Source of the DNA: Pirellulales bacterium
Lineage (GTDB): Bacteria; Planctomycetota; Planctomycetia; Pirellulales; JALHPA01
DNA: 64,000 bases
NCBI GenBank assembly: GCA_033762255.1
Contig: JANRLT010000021.1
Coordinates: forward strand, 272,559-336,558
Direction of reading: 5' to 3'
The position numbers were made by a program, and so were the translations under genes. The first letter of the stretch is position 1; the number at the start of each line of letters is the position of its first letter. The notes beneath the pieces were generated by a model. The model searched no databases, had not been told where the DNA came from, and saw nothing but the letters and a program-made list of their open reading frames with translations. Shown here piece after piece: positions 31,133-41,686 of the stretch.

Positions 31133-34100
31133 CTACTTTTGGCGGCGACGCAGACCCATCACGCCCAAGCCGATCGCGGCCAGCGAACCGAGGACCCAGG
31201 TGCTGGGTTCGGGAATCGCGGTGACAACCGGATTGCTCAGCGGATTGCCGACACCGGATCCAAAGAACGAGTCGATGGGCAGGTAGTCAGCAGAGGTCAC
31301 CACACCGTCGAAGTCACCGTCACCCAGGGTCCAGCCGCTGGTCAACCCGGCGGAAGTGGCACCTTGGTTGGAGTCAACCACGACGTAGTCCGAACCGTCA
31401 ACCTTGCCGTCCAGGTTATAGTCACCCGGATAGGTAAAGCGGACGATCACTTGGTTAAATCCGGTCCCCATACCCGAGTCACCCAGGGTGAGGTCGTAGA
31501 ACGGATTGCCAACATCGCCGAATTGGCTGTTGAGGTTGTCCACGGGGATGATGACGCGGGTACCGCTGGAGTTATCCACCGCGGTGCTGCCGATCATCGG
31601 GACGCCGTTACCAGGAGCCGAGCCGAAGCTGTAGTAGTTATCCACCAGGGCAGTAACCGCGGCAATCGGATTCGGGCTGTTAACGGAATCGTTATGGTAC
31701 AACACCAAGTCATTGTCGTTCAAATCCAGGTAGGATTCGTTCCCCATGACCAGGCCCGCGGCATCAGCGGCGGTGTTATTAATCACCACCAAGCCAGCGG
31801 AACCACCATCATTCGTAGCGACATTCACCCGGGTAAAGTTGGTCGCGTTACCGGCTGCCAACGACAGCTTATTAACGCGCAACCCATCGACATTAAAGGT
31901 CTGTTGGGCCGCAACATTCACCGTACCGGCGGCGGTGCCAAATCCGGCACCCGTACCGACCACGCGGCCAGCGGTGTCGTTATGGTTGACGTTCAGCACG
32001 CCGCTGCTGGTCATGACAACCTTGGACTTGTTGGCGCCAGCCGACAAGACCGTTTGGCTACCAGCGACATTCAGCGTACCACCCACATTCACCGTGGTGC
32101 CGGTCCCGATGGAACGGGCGTCGGCAGCATTGATGGTGATGTTGGTGGTGCCGCCGTTAAAGCTGGCGGTGGCATTATTACCCAGGCTGTAATTCCCGGT
32201 AAAGGTGCCATTCCCCAAGGACTGGGCTCCAATGCTGAGCGTGCCAGCACCAGACTTGGTAAAGGAAGACCCGTCGGCCACACTCACAACAGCGGTGTTA
32301 TAAGCACCAGCATTGTTGAGCGTGCCACCGGTGCCAGTCGCATTGATCGCCCGGCTGTTGCTCGCGCCGGTGGTCCCCAACGTGCCAGCGCCACTCAGAT
32401 TGACGTTCCACATGTTGGTGATGGCGTTGACATTGCCGGTTGCCCCATTGCTGACATTCACGTTACCCAGATTGGCGGGATCAGTGACATAACGGAACTG
32501 GATTTGGTTGCCATTTTGGCTGAATCCATGCACCGGACGGACATACTGCGATTGGGTACCGCTGTTATTGCCGTTCTGGAATGGATCATCCATGTTGGTA
32601 GACAAATCGTCAAACCCGTCGCTGCCGTCCAGATCGATACCGAAGCCGGGAGCGAGGTCTCCACCCGGATTGTTGGACCAACCAGAGTTATTGGAAGGAC
32701 CAGCGCCGCCGCCACCTTCATGGAAGCGAACTTCGATGTCGGTCCAACCGACCGGCAGGATGATTTCACCGGTCGAACCGTTGTCATCCCACTGGGTGTT
32801 GCGATAGCGATCAACACCACCCAGACGAATGTAGACATCGTCGTCAAAGTTCTCGCCAAAGGCAACCGATCCCAAACCGTCCGAAGTCGTCAGGTTGGTC
32901 GAATTCGGATTGAGGTTGATATCGGCGGCGTTGTCCGGGATAAAGATCTGACCCTTGTAACCCACCAGTTGATTATCGCGCCAGAAACCAGCGATAAATT
33001 CGGCTTGGGTGACGGTTCCACCCTCGCCACTGCCGTATTCATTGCCGTAACGCATCCGTTCATTCCGGAAGCTGCCGGTGAGCGGCGTGGTGGTGTCAAA
33101 GCCACCCAAGAGCAACGCTTCGAGTAGCACGCCGTTTTCCACCGTTGGCGCGGTGGGTTGATTAAACACCGCGCTCGGCAGGTTGGTCGTTCCGCTGCTA
33201 AAGTTCAAGTTACCCTGAAGAGTACCGCCAGTCATGGTCGCACCGGTGCCGGTGTTGCCGGTTCCCGGATTGAAGTTCAACGTGGCGCCTTGCTGCACAT
33301 TGGCGCTGGCAGCGCCCGAGAACATGACGCCATTGTTGGTCAATGACACCGTGGTGGCATTCGCGGAGTTATCACCCGACGGACGGAGGGTACCAGATCC
33401 AGCCACAGTACCAGTAATGGTATAAGTGGTGGGGTTGACCTCGTTGATGTTGTTGGGGGATTCAAACGCCAGCGTTGTCCCAGCGGCGATGTTGGCGTTA
33501 ACCACGGTGGTTTCGTTGGCAACGGTTGGATCTTCGCCAATGACAGTGCCGACACCCGTGGAGACAGCAATGTTGCTGTAGGTGGTTGGCAGGTTATTGA
33601 CCAGACGAGCGCCATCCTGCAGGGTAAAGGTCCCGGTAAGATTGGCTGCCGCCAAATCGCCATTGAACAACCGCTGCGTACCAGCGCCAACCAGGACGTT
33701 TGTGCCAAAGTTCAGCGTGCTTTGGAAGCCTTCGGTCGTGCTAAAGCGACCTGCCTGGCTGGGCTTGTTCGGCTGAATCGTTTCCAAAGCGGTGCCAGTA
33801 CCGGTGCTAAACAAGAAGCGTTGGCTACCACCACCACCTGTGTCACGCGTGACCAGGGCGATGTTGTATGCACCCGCTCCAGCAGTAAAGGCGCTTCCGT
33901 TGATTGTGGCCTGCACGTCGTTGTTGCAGCAACCCGCGCTGGTGATCATTTCACCCGTTTCGTAGGTGTTGTTCTGGTTCAAGTCAACCCAGACGGCCAT
34001 TTGGTCGTCACCGTCGAACACACCAAAGTTGAAATCAGTGGCCAATTCAGAGGCACTAATGTTGATCTTGCCGGACAACACCTGGGTGTAGGTATCGCCG

Positions 34101-36973
34101 GTATTGATGCCGTGGAAACCGTCCACATCGACGTCGCCGCTGCAGCAGTTACCAGCACCATCGGTAAAGTTGGCGGTACCAACTAGGTTGCGGTTATTAA
34201 CCGAAACTCCGGTGGCCAGCAGGTTGTTAATGCCAGCGCCGGACGCATCGTCAATCACATCAGTGGTGCTACGGTACAACCGGGCACGCAAGGCATTCGA
34301 GACATTGCCAACCGCAGCGTCGGAAATGTTCAATTCCAAACGACCGCCATTGATTTGCAGCGTCGAACCACCCAGGGTATTGACCGTACCGGCGACATTG
34401 GTCGTGGCGCGGGTCACACCGGCGTCCAGTTTCAGCGTGAGGTTGCTAGAGAGCGGGGTCATCGCGGTGTTGGATAGATCCAACACGCCACCACCCCCCT
34501 TGCTCAGGACCGAGCCGGGAGTCGCCGAAATACCGCTTAGTGGAGGAGTGATCACGCTGACGGTGTTCAAACCGACATTTCCGTCCACCGAGATGCTGCT
34601 GAACGAGGTGGCGGCGGTATCAACCGTCAAGACACCGGTGTTTTGCAGGGTCAAGGCGCCAAAGTTAGCCCCGGCACCTTCCACGCGGATGGCCGAGCCA
34701 GGACCAGAGACCGTGATCGGCGTATTGGTCAGATCCATCACACCCCGCTGGCCAAACTGAGCCGGTGTCGCGCCGGGATTGATTGTGCCGGTAGTGCCAC
34801 CTTCGTGGGTGTTGCCAAATTGGAAGTGGTAGCTGCCGCCGCCGCCGCTGTCATTAACCGCCAGGGCGATCTTGTAGGTACCGGCATCCAGAGAGATCGA
34901 GGAAATATCGTCCTGGTTGCAGCAACGGTCGTTGTCGATCAATTCGTCAACGTCGACACCGGGGGTCGTGAAGACACCGTCGTTGTCACCGTCGATCCGA
35001 TCAAAGGTCCCGTTGTTATTCAGGTCAATCCATAACGAAACGCTATCATCGTTATCCAGGGTGGCAAATTCATGGGCCAGGGCGGTCCCGGTGGTCACAC
35101 TGGTGGTAAAGTAACCGGTGTAAATCACGCCAAAGTCACCCGTGTCGGCGCCATAAAAGAACTGGCTGACCTTACCATCACCGTTGCAGCAATTGCCCAA
35201 CCCATCGGTAAAGTCAATCGCGCCAGTCGCATTGCGGGAGACGTCGGCCAACCGAGTCTCAATAAAGCGCATCCCTTCGACCGTGTCGGGCCATTGGGTG
35301 CCGCCTTCGTTGAAGTTACCGCGGTCAAAGAACCGGGCTTGGAGCGAACCGCCGACAATCGGGGCGGTGTTTTCAAAGACCACCGTACCGCCAGCCAGAT
35401 TCACAGCCGCGCCGCCGATGGTGCTGACCGTGGAGTTCTTTACAACCTTGGTCACGCCACCGTTCAGTTGAACGGTGTCACCTGCGGTCAGGTTCGAGGC
35501 GGAGGAAGTGTTGGTGATTTCCAGCGTGCCTGGGCCGGTCTTGACCAGCGTGGCCACGCCACCGGATTTGCTCAACACGCCAGTGCTAGCGCCGGTGGTG
35601 TTGTTAATCGTGGCGGTGCCGGTGATGGTGGTGCCGGCAAAGTTCGCCTTGCCGCCATTGGTGTTCAACTGGGAGTTGTTGATGGTCAATGCGCCGTAGT
35701 CAACATCCGTATCGGCAACCGACAAAATCGTGGAGGCGGTGCCGCCGCTCACGGAGATGTTGTTGCTGGTGAAGTCGTCGCTATCTTCAGGCACAATGGC
35801 GGAGAAGTTAGCCGAACGAGCCACAGGATCAATCACTTCCAGCACATTGCCGGTGTCCGGACCATTCCAGCCAGCGACAAAACCCGATCCACCACCTTTT
35901 TCATAAAAGCCGATGGCGATCTGGTGTTGACCTGCCGACAGGTTGATCGTGCCGGTACGCAGGGCTTGGTTGGTCGGACCAGCGGGATCATTGATCCCCT
36001 GGTAGCTGTTATTGTCGACAACCTTGACGCCGTCGATAAAGATCACCGAACCGTCGTCACCAGCGGTTTGGAAGGTGTAAGTACCGGGAGTCGTGATGTT
36101 CAAGTTGCCAAAGAAACCGGCCACATGTTCATCGGCATTCAGCGTCGTAGCGCTGGGGAACGGATTTCCGCCGCTGTCGTCCAAGGTGGTAAACCCGCCG
36201 CCATTGGGGAAGTCGAGGGCTTCGGTCGAGGCCAAAGCGGTTTCGGGATCGCCCATGCGGTCGCGCAGGGCCAAGAGGCCTTCGTAGGTGTCAAAACCGA
36301 TGATACCGTTGCTGGTACCGGCGCTGAACCGGGGACCATAAGCGGTACGGCCACCGACGTCATAGTTGTAATACTCATGGCTGAGTTGACCGGCGATTGT
36401 CAAGCTGCTGGCGATGTCGGCGATAAAAGTACCGCCAGCCAGATTGATCGTGGCGCCACCAACCGAGTTAGAAACGTTCGCACCTGCGCCACTTGCACGG
36501 AGGGTACCGCCGGCGTTCACGGCGATGCTGGCCCCGGCAAAATTGTTAGCGCTAGCGCCCAACTGGGTGTTGGTGAGACTCAGCACACCGCTGGAGATGG
36601 CGGATGGGCCGAAAGAGGTGACTTGGGAGGAAATCGTGTTGGCACGATCACCAGAAAAGCTGCCAAGCTGTTGAATGGAACCTGTCGTCAAGGAACCATT
36701 GCTCAGCGTAAAACCAGTGGTCGCGGGACCGGCGAACTCCAACTGGTTGATGGTAAAGGGACCCGAGGTCAAATCCACGCTAAAACCAGTAGCGGTGTTG
36801 TTGAAGGTCGCCTTGTCAGGAGCGCCAGGAACGCCAGCGGACCAGTTAGAGGCTGAACCAAAATCACTGGTACCCCCAATCCATACCGAATCCGCCGCCG
36901 TGGCCGCGGTTGCTCCCATGCCAGCAATGGCAAAGAGCGAGATGATCTTACTTAACTTCGAACGCTTCGACAT
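31133..36973 (-). CDS. Giant PEP-CTERM surface protein with PA14-like modules and dockerin-like repeats
   Basis: A 1946-residue exported protein from the ATG at 36973 (GGGGGAAC upstream). The signal peptide is LSKIISLFAIAGMGATAATA. Next come GTSDFGSASNWSAGVPG and long beta-rich, Gly/Thr/Asn-rich repeats of the autotransporter-associated strand type (SGVLSKSGGVATLVKTGPGT). A PA14-like module near 240-400 has FQTAGDDGSVIFIDG and IAIGFYEKGGG. Two homologous modules around 570-720 and 930-1050 each carry two vicinal Cys pairs (GNCCNGD/DRCCNQD and GNCCSGD/AGCCNND). Near the C-terminus, GDYNLDGKVDGSDYVVVD and GDGDFDGVVTSADYLPID are dockerin-like calcium repeats. The end, PEPSTWVLGS plus a hydrophobic helix and RRRQK, is a PEP-CTERM sorting signal for exosortase. 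Probably a surface or matrix protein. Confidence 0.9.
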   Translation of the reverse strand: MSKRSKLSKIISLFAIAGMGATAATAADSVWIGGTSDFGSASNWSAGVPGAPDKATFNNTATGFSVDLTSGPFTINQLEFAGPATTGFTLSNGSLTTGSIQQLGSFSGDRANTISSQVTSFGPSAISSGVLSLTNTQLGASANNFAGASIAVNAGGTLRASGAGANVSNSVGGATINLAGGTFIADIASSLTIAGQLSHEYYNYDVGGRTAYGPRFSAGTSNGIIGFDTYEGLLALRDRMGDPETALASTEALDFPNGGGFTTLDDSGGNPFPSATTLNADEHVAGFFGNLNITTPGTYTFQTAGDDGSVIFIDGVKVVDNNSYQGINDPAGPTNQALRTGTINLSAGQHQIAIGFYEKGGGSGFVAGWNGPDTGNVLEVIDPVARSANFSAIVPEDSDDFTSNNISVSGGTASTILSVADTDVDYGALTINNSQLNTNGGKANFAGTTITGTATINNTTGASTGVLSKSGGVATLVKTGPGTLEITNTSSASNLTAGDTVQLNGGVTKVVKNSTVSTIGGAAVNLAGGTVVFENTAPIVGGSLQARFFDRGNFNEGGTQWPDTVEGMRFIETRLADVSRNATGAIDFTDGLGNCCNGDGKVSQFFYGADTGDFGVIYTGYFTTSVTTGTALAHEFATLDNDDSVSLWIDLNNNGTFDRIDGDNDGVFTTPGVDVDELIDNDRCCNQDDISSISLDAGTYKIALAVNDSGGGGSYHFQFGNTHEGGTTGTINPGATPAQFGQRGVMDLTNTPITVSGPGSAIRVEGAGANFGALTLQNTGVLTVDTAATSFSSISVDGNVGLNTVSVITPPLSGISATPGSVLSKGGGGVLDLSNTAMTPLSSNLTLKLDAGVTRATTNVAGTVNTLGGSTLQINGGRLELNISDAAVGNVSNALRARLYRSTTDVIDDASGAGINNLLATGVSVNNRNLVGTANFTDGAGNCCSGDVDVDGFHGINTGDTYTQVLSGKINISASELATDFNFGVFDGDDQMAVWVDLNQNNTYETGEMITSAGCCNNDVQATINGSAFTAGAGAYNIALVTRDTGGGGSQRFLFSTGTGTALETIQPNKPSQAGRFSTTEGFQSTLNFGTNVLVGAGTQRLFNGDLAAANLTGTFTLQDGARLVNNLPTTYSNIAVSTGVGTVIGEDPTVANETTVVNANIAAGTTLAFESPNNINEVNPTTYTITGTVAGSGTLRPSGDNSANATTVSLTNNGVMFSGAASANVQQGATLNFNPGTGNTGTGATMTGGTLQGNLNFSSGTTNLPSAVFNQPTAPTVENGVLLEALLLGGFDTTTPLTGSFRNERMRYGNEYGSGEGGTVTQAEFIAGFWRDNQLVGYKGQIFIPDNAADINLNPNSTNLTTSDGLGSVAFGENFDDDVYIRLGGVDRYRNTQWDDNGSTGEIILPVGWTDIEVRFHEGGGGAGPSNNSGWSNNPGGDLAPGFGIDLDGSDGFDDLSTNMDDPFQNGNNSGTQSQYVRPVHGFSQNGNQIQFRYVTDPANLGNVNVSNGATGNVNAITNMWNVNLSGAGTLGTTGASNSRAINATGTGGTLNNAGAYNTAVVSVADGSSFTKSGAGTLSIGAQSLGNGTFTGNYSLGNNATASFNGGTTNITINAADARSIGTGTTVNVGGTLNVAGSQTVLSAGANKSKVVMTSSGVLNVNHNDTAGRVVGTGAGFGTAAGTVNVAAQQTFNVDGLRVNKLSLAAGNATNFTRVNVATNDGGSAGLVVINNTAADAAGLVMGNESYLDLNDNDLVLYHNDSVNSPNPIAAVTALVDNYYSFGSAPGNGVPMIGSTAVDNSSGTRVIIPVDNLNSQFGDVGNPFYDLTLGDSGMGTGFNQVIVRFTYPGDYNLDGKVDGSDYVVVDSNQGATSAGLTSGWTLGDGDFDGVVTSADYLPIDSFFGSGVGNPLSNPVVTAIPEPSTWVLGSLAAIGLGVMGLRRRQK

Positions 36974-37655
36974 GATGTTCCCCCAACGAAAAGATGAACG
37001 CAGAACCGAGTAGTAAGTGAACTCTTCCAAACACGCGCGCGTTAATCCAGGTTGTTTGGATAAAACGTGCGCTTTGGGTCCCCCCGGACCCACCCCCTCT
37101 AAAAAACAAAATCAGAACGATTTCGTTCCAGAAGAATCTGGAATCATTCGTATACCAATAACATCAACTGTGCCGGTTTGTCTACGATTTGGTTAGTGAA
37201 TTATCAAAAAAAGACGGTTTTAACGAAAATTCTGTTAAAGAACCATTACTTTCAGCAAATTTATGAGTTAATGCGTCAATTCAATTGATATTCTTTGCGG
37301 CCAGTAGCCTTCATCAATACTCAATCCATACAACTCCCACTGTCGATTTCTGACAAGAAGCTTGCGCAGAACTAACATTTCGCCACGTTTTGATTCCTTT
37401 TTGCACCATAAGCCCCCCTTATTTTCGATATTTTTCCACTTTTTATACGATTTTAACAATTTGACCCGTCGCGGTCCTGCATGACCTTTCTCCTCATCAG
37501 CCACCTCGTTCCTTTGATTCTAAACCCTTTTGCTGGCAAAGTTTACCACGATAAATGCCGACATTATGCGCAGCCTCTTTCCCCAACGACCCGTCGCGCG
37601 CCTTCTTTTAGCTTTGTCTTAATCCTTCGAAAGCCTTTTTTCAATTTTTTTCTTT
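36974..37655. other. Divergent region before fliG
   Basis: 682 bases. The first 120 carry the leader of the PEP-CTERM gene. A 78-codon frame on the minus strand (37268-37504, GTG start, Lys/Trp-rich) has no homology I recognise and weak support. The region is AT-rich around 37130-37260, consistent with divergent promoters. Confidence 0.5.
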
Positions 37656-38648
37656 ATGGCCAATTCCATCCGGAAAGCCGCGATCTTGCTAATGTCGCTC
37701 CCCCAGGACGACGCGGGCAAAATCATGTCAAAATTTACGCCCAAAGAGGTGGAAGCGGTTTCGATCGAAATCGCACGGCTGGGGGCGGTAAGCAGCGACG
37801 AACAAGACAACGCGATCAATGAATTTGCCAATAATAGCACCAGTTCGATCGCCGGTTCGGGGGGCCTGGATTTAGCTAAGTCGCTGGTGGAAAAGGCTTT
37901 GGGAAAAAACGCCACCAGCACGCTGGATAATGTCCGCCAATCGATCGAGGCGGTCCCCTTTGGCTTTTTGAAAAATGTCGATAGCCAAAATCTGCTCACC
38001 TTTATCACCGATGAGCACCCGCAAACCATCGCCCTGATTGTCTCGCACCTGTCTCCCCAACAATCCGCCGATATCGTGGCCGGATTGCCCAGCGAACGCC
38101 AGTTGGCGGTGGTGCGGCGGATCGCGACCATGGGCCAGACAAATCCCGAAATCATCAATGAAGTGGAAAAGGGATTGGAATATCGCATTTCCGGCGTGAT
38201 GAGCCAGAGCTTTGAAAAGGCGGGAGGCGTGCAGACCGTGGCGGAGATTTTGAACGTCATCGACCGCGCTACCGAACGCAGCTTGTTGGAAAATCTGGCG
38301 CAAGAAAACCCCGATTTAGTCGAGGAAATTCGCCGCCTGATGTTTGTCTTTGACGATATCAACAAGTTTAACAATAAAGACATCCAAACCGTCCTCAAGA
38401 ACGTCGAAACCAGCCAATGGGCGATGGCCCTCAAAGGGGCAAGCGAATCGCTCAAGGAAAAAATCCTGGGCAATTTGTCCACGAGAGCCGCGGATACCTT
38501 ACGCGAGGAAATGGAATATTTGGGTCCGGTCAAGCTCTCCGCCGTGGAGCAGGTGCAGCAACAAATTGTCGATGTGATCCGTCGTTTGCAGGATTCCGGC
38601 GAGTTGGTCATTCAAAGCAGCGAAGAAGAAGAACAAATGATCGTCTAA
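37656..38648 (+). CDS. fliG: Flagellar motor switch protein FliG
   Basis: FliG sits in the C-ring at the flagellar base and transmits torque from MotA. The 330 residues are full length. The N-terminal domain starts SIRKAAILLMSLPQDDAGKI. The middle domain has the EHPQTIALIVSHLSPQQSADIV motif. The C-terminal domain has MFVFDDINKFNNKDIQTVLK and the charged torque helix (LKGASESLKEKILGNLSTRAADTLREEM). No other flagellar gene is near; it is followed 62 bases later by mutS. No Shine-Dalgarno is visible before the ATG at 37656. Confidence 0.93.
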   Translation: MANSIRKAAILLMSLPQDDAGKIMSKFTPKEVEAVSIEIARLGAVSSDEQDNAINEFANNSTSSIAGSGGLDLAKSLVEKALGKNATSTLDNVRQSIEAVPFGFLKNVDSQNLLTFITDEHPQTIALIVSHLSPQQSADIVAGLPSERQLAVVRRIATMGQTNPEIINEVEKGLEYRISGVMSQSFEKAGGVQTVAEILNVIDRATERSLLENLAQENPDLVEEIRRLMFVFDDINKFNNKDIQTVLKNVETSQWAMALKGASESLKEKILGNLSTRAADTLREEMEYLGPVKLSAVEQVQQQIVDVIRRLQDSGELVIQSSEEEEQMIV

Positions 38649-38710
38649 GCCATAGGGTCGACGGCCGCGTCCGCTTTGCAGGGGGGCCTTGGTTTGCTAG
38701 CATTGGCCGC

Positions 38711-41317
38711 ATGAATCTTTCCCCCATGATGCAACAGTACCAACAGGCCAAGGCGTCCTGTCCGGATGCGCTGTTGTTGTTTCGCATGGGTGATTTTTAC
38801 GAGCTATTTCACGAGGACGCCCGCACCGCGGCGACCATCCTCAATCTGACGCTCACCAGCCGCGACAAAGGCGAAAATCCAGTGCCGATGGCCGGTTTTC
38901 CCTATCACCAGCTCGAAAGTTATCTGGCCAAACTGATCGCCCGGGGCCTGCGCGTGGCGGTCTGCGAACAAGTGGAAGATCCCGCCGCGGCCAAGGGAAT
39001 TGTCCAACGGGAAGTCGTGCGGATCGTGACCCCCGGCACCTTGACCGATGACGCCCTGCTCGACCCGCGGGCCAATAATTATTTAGCCGCGGTCGCACCC
39101 GGAAAAAACGACCAACTTGCCGGCGTGGCCTGGGTCGAACTTTCGACCGGGCGCTTTTGGGCGGGACAATGCCCGGCGGCAAAACTGGCGGACGAGCTCG
39201 CGCGAATTGATCCCGTCGAATGCCTCTGGCCGGAAGGACTGCCGTGCCCTTTTGCGACGAGTGCCGACCCCGGCCCGGGAAAAATGGCAATCACCACCCG
39301 ACCAGGCTGGATTTTTAGTTTGGCATCCGCCAAAGAAGCGTTATTGCAGCAATTTGGCATTCATACACTGGAGGGATTTGGCTTTGGGGAAGAAACCGAC
39401 CAGCCAGCGATTTGCGCGGCGGGGGCGGTCATGTTGTATTTGCGCGAAACCCAAAAAGCCACGCTTCCCCAACTGGATCGGCTGATCCGTCATCAACCGG
39501 GCCAAACGCTGGAAATTGACGAAGCCACTCGCCGTTCGCTGGAATTAACCCGCACCTTGCGCGATGGCCGCCGCGAAGGGACCCTGTTGGCGATTCTGGA
39601 CCGGACACAAAACCCCATGGGAGCGCGGTTATTGGCGGAATGGGTGGCCGCCCCCCTGACCGAGGTGGCCGCGATCGAGCAGCGGCTGAATGCCGTGGCC
39701 GAATTGCGGGGGGACCCGCGTTTGCGCGATGCGGTCCGGGCCGACCTGCAAGAGCTAAAGGACCTGGAACGGCTTTTAGCCCGAGTGGCCACGGGACGCT
39801 GCACTCCGCGTGATGTGGGTGGAATAGCCAAGGCGTTATCGCTATTACCGGGTGTGAAAGCCCGCTTGTCAGAACGGGCCGCCCCCCTTCTCAATGAACT
39901 AGAGTCGGCGATTCAGCTTTTTCCCGAATTACGGTCTCGACTGGAATCAGCCTTGGTCGATCCCGCCCCCCTCGCGCTGAAGGAAGGGGGCATTATTCAG
40001 CCGGGATTCTCGGTCAAGCTGGACCAATTACGCGATCTGGCCAGCGGCGGCAAACAATGGATCGCCAACTTTCAAGCGGCGGAAACAGCCCGCACGGGCA
40101 TCCCCAGCCTCAAAGTCGGCTTCAATAAAGTCTTTGGCTATTTCATTGAAATCACTAACACCCACGCGCAAAAAATTCCGGCCAATTACATTCGCAAACA
40201 AACCGTCAAAAACGCCGAGCGTTACATTACGCCGGAATTAAAGGAATACGAGGAACGGGTCTTAACGGCCGAAGACCAGGCCCAGCAGTTGGAATATGAG
40301 CTTTTTTGCCAGTTGCGGGACGACGTCGCGGGACAGGCCGGGCTACTGCGGAGCACGGCGGGCGCGCTGGCGCAATTGGACGCGCTGGCGGCACTGGCCG
40401 ACCTGGCCTGCGCGCGGAATTATTGCCGACCGCGGATCGTGGCCGAGCCGGTATTAGAGATTTCGGCCGGGCGACACCCGGTGGTGGATGCCCTGGCCGC
40501 GGCGGGAACGTATGTCCCCAACGATGTCTCTTGCGGCGGGAATGAGGGGCGGATTTTATTGATCACTGGCCCCAACATGGCGGGTAAAAGCACGTACATT
40601 CGCCAAGTGGCGCTCATGACGCTTTTAGCGCAAATTGGCAGCTTTGTTCCGGCAAAAAGCGCCACCATTGGCGTGGCGGATCGGATTTTTGCCCGCGTCG
40701 GCGCCAGCGACGAACTGGCCCGCGGTCAAAGCACCTTTATGGTCGAAATGACCGAAACGGCCAGAATCCTCAACACCGCCACGCCTCGCAGCCTGGTCAT
40801 TCTGGACGAAATTGGCCGCGGCACCAGTACGTATGACGGCGTGTCCTTGGCCTGGGCGGTGACCGAATACCTGCATGACCGGGTGGGCTGCCGGACGCTA
40901 TTTGCCACGCATTACCATGAATTGACCGATCTGGCCAAGACGCTTTCTGGCGTAAAAAACCTCAACGTGGCCGTGCGGGAATGGCGGGAACAGGTGGTGT
41001 TTTTGCACCAGATCGTCCCCGGCGCTGCGGACAAAAGCTATGGCATTCATGTGGCGCGGTTGGCGGGGATCCCGCCGGAAGTCAACAACCGCGCCAAGGA
41101 AATTCTAGAGCAACTAGAGTCGCAGCATTTGGATGGCAAACCCGCCAGCCAACGCCGCGTCATCCAGGGAAAAAACAAACGAAGCGGGGAATGGCAAATG
41201 CTGCTGTTTGAAGCGCCGGAGCATCCCGTCCTGGAGGAACTACGAAAATTGAGTGTTAACGACTTAACACCGCTCCAAGCACTGAAGCTGCTGGAGGAGT
41301 GGAAGGGACGGGTTTAG
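38711..41317 (+). CDS. mutS: DNA mismatch repair protein MutS
   Basis: Recognises mismatches and small loops and recruits MutL. 868 residues, normal for MutS1. The N-terminal mismatch domain has the Phe-x-Glu wedge within LLFRMGDFYELFHEDA. The connector and lever follow. The ATPase has Walker A TGPNMAGKSTYIRQ (about 620), Walker B SLVILDEIGRGTSTYDG and the signature region ELARGQSTFMVEM. The C-terminus has THYHELTDLA and an HTH-like tail (LSVNDLTPLQALKLLEEWKG). The frame is open into fliG, but the ATG at 38711 is the family start. The frame overlap with fliG is therefore not real. Confidence 0.96.
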   Translation: MNLSPMMQQYQQAKASCPDALLLFRMGDFYELFHEDARTAATILNLTLTSRDKGENPVPMAGFPYHQLESYLAKLIARGLRVAVCEQVEDPAAAKGIVQREVVRIVTPGTLTDDALLDPRANNYLAAVAPGKNDQLAGVAWVELSTGRFWAGQCPAAKLADELARIDPVECLWPEGLPCPFATSADPGPGKMAITTRPGWIFSLASAKEALLQQFGIHTLEGFGFGEETDQPAICAAGAVMLYLRETQKATLPQLDRLIRHQPGQTLEIDEATRRSLELTRTLRDGRREGTLLAILDRTQNPMGARLLAEWVAAPLTEVAAIEQRLNAVAELRGDPRLRDAVRADLQELKDLERLLARVATGRCTPRDVGGIAKALSLLPGVKARLSERAAPLLNELESAIQLFPELRSRLESALVDPAPLALKEGGIIQPGFSVKLDQLRDLASGGKQWIANFQAAETARTGIPSLKVGFNKVFGYFIEITNTHAQKIPANYIRKQTVKNAERYITPELKEYEERVLTAEDQAQQLEYELFCQLRDDVAGQAGLLRSTAGALAQLDALAALADLACARNYCRPRIVAEPVLEISAGRHPVVDALAAAGTYVPNDVSCGGNEGRILLITGPNMAGKSTYIRQVALMTLLAQIGSFVPAKSATIGVADRIFARVGASDELARGQSTFMVEMTETARILNTATPRSLVILDEIGRGTSTYDGVSLAWAVTEYLHDRVGCRTLFATHYHELTDLAKTLSGVKNLNVAVREWREQVVFLHQIVPGAADKSYGIHVARLAGIPPEVNNRAKEILEQLESQHLDGKPASQRRVIQGKNKRSGEWQMLLFEAPEHPVLEELRKLSVNDLTPLQALKLLEEWKGRV

Positions 41318-41686
41318 GGAGAGAGTATTTGATTATCATCACAAACCGGTTTAGAGATTTAGTGGGTAAAAGTAGGTAATGGGTGACGAGCCCTAAGCTT
41401 GTGGGTCACAGGCCCAACCGATCCCAGCCTAGGGCAAGCGGAGCGTCGCCCTAGGTTCATGGATAAAAGAAATAGCAAGGGCCAACGGGCCGATTCAGCA
41501 ACACCGTCTATTTGATAGGAAATCGGGCTGTGTAGGGGAAATCCAGTTCTGGGAGATAGAGGAATATTTCAATATAAAAATACAGAAAAAAATTTCCTTG
41601 TCAGCGTATTCCCGGCATTATAATGCGTTTTGGCTTGGTACACATTAACACCTCTGAGCGACACCTTAACAGGGCTTTGAAATACA
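41318..41686. other. Intergenic region with dispersed repeat
   Basis: 369 bases without a gene; contains repeat copy B. The promoter of the GH97 gene should lie in the last 100 bases, which are AT-rich. Confidence 0.6.
41411..41496. repeat. Dispersed palindromic repeat, copy B
   Basis: Same order as copy A (1851-1946): GGCCCAACCGATCCCAGCCT, the CCTAGGGC (41428-41435)/GCCCTAGG inverted repeat around an AAGCGGAGCGTC loop, a diverged spacer, then GGGCCAACGGGCCGATTCA. Confidence 0.8.

Noticed and set aside
31124..33127. 667-codon plus-strand open frame, and a 594-codon one at 35072-36856
   Set aside because: Both are antisense to the PEP-CTERM gene. Biased codon use in the repetitive Gly/Thr/Asn-rich gene keeps the opposite strand open; neither has family motifs.
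37268..37504. 78-codon minus-strand gene before fliG
   Set aside because: GTG start, no ribosome-binding site and no family resemblance; left as intergenic.
38417..38710. 98-codon N-terminal extension of MutS overlapping fliG
   Set aside because: The MutS family starts at the ATG at 38711; the extension is an out-of-frame reading of fliG.
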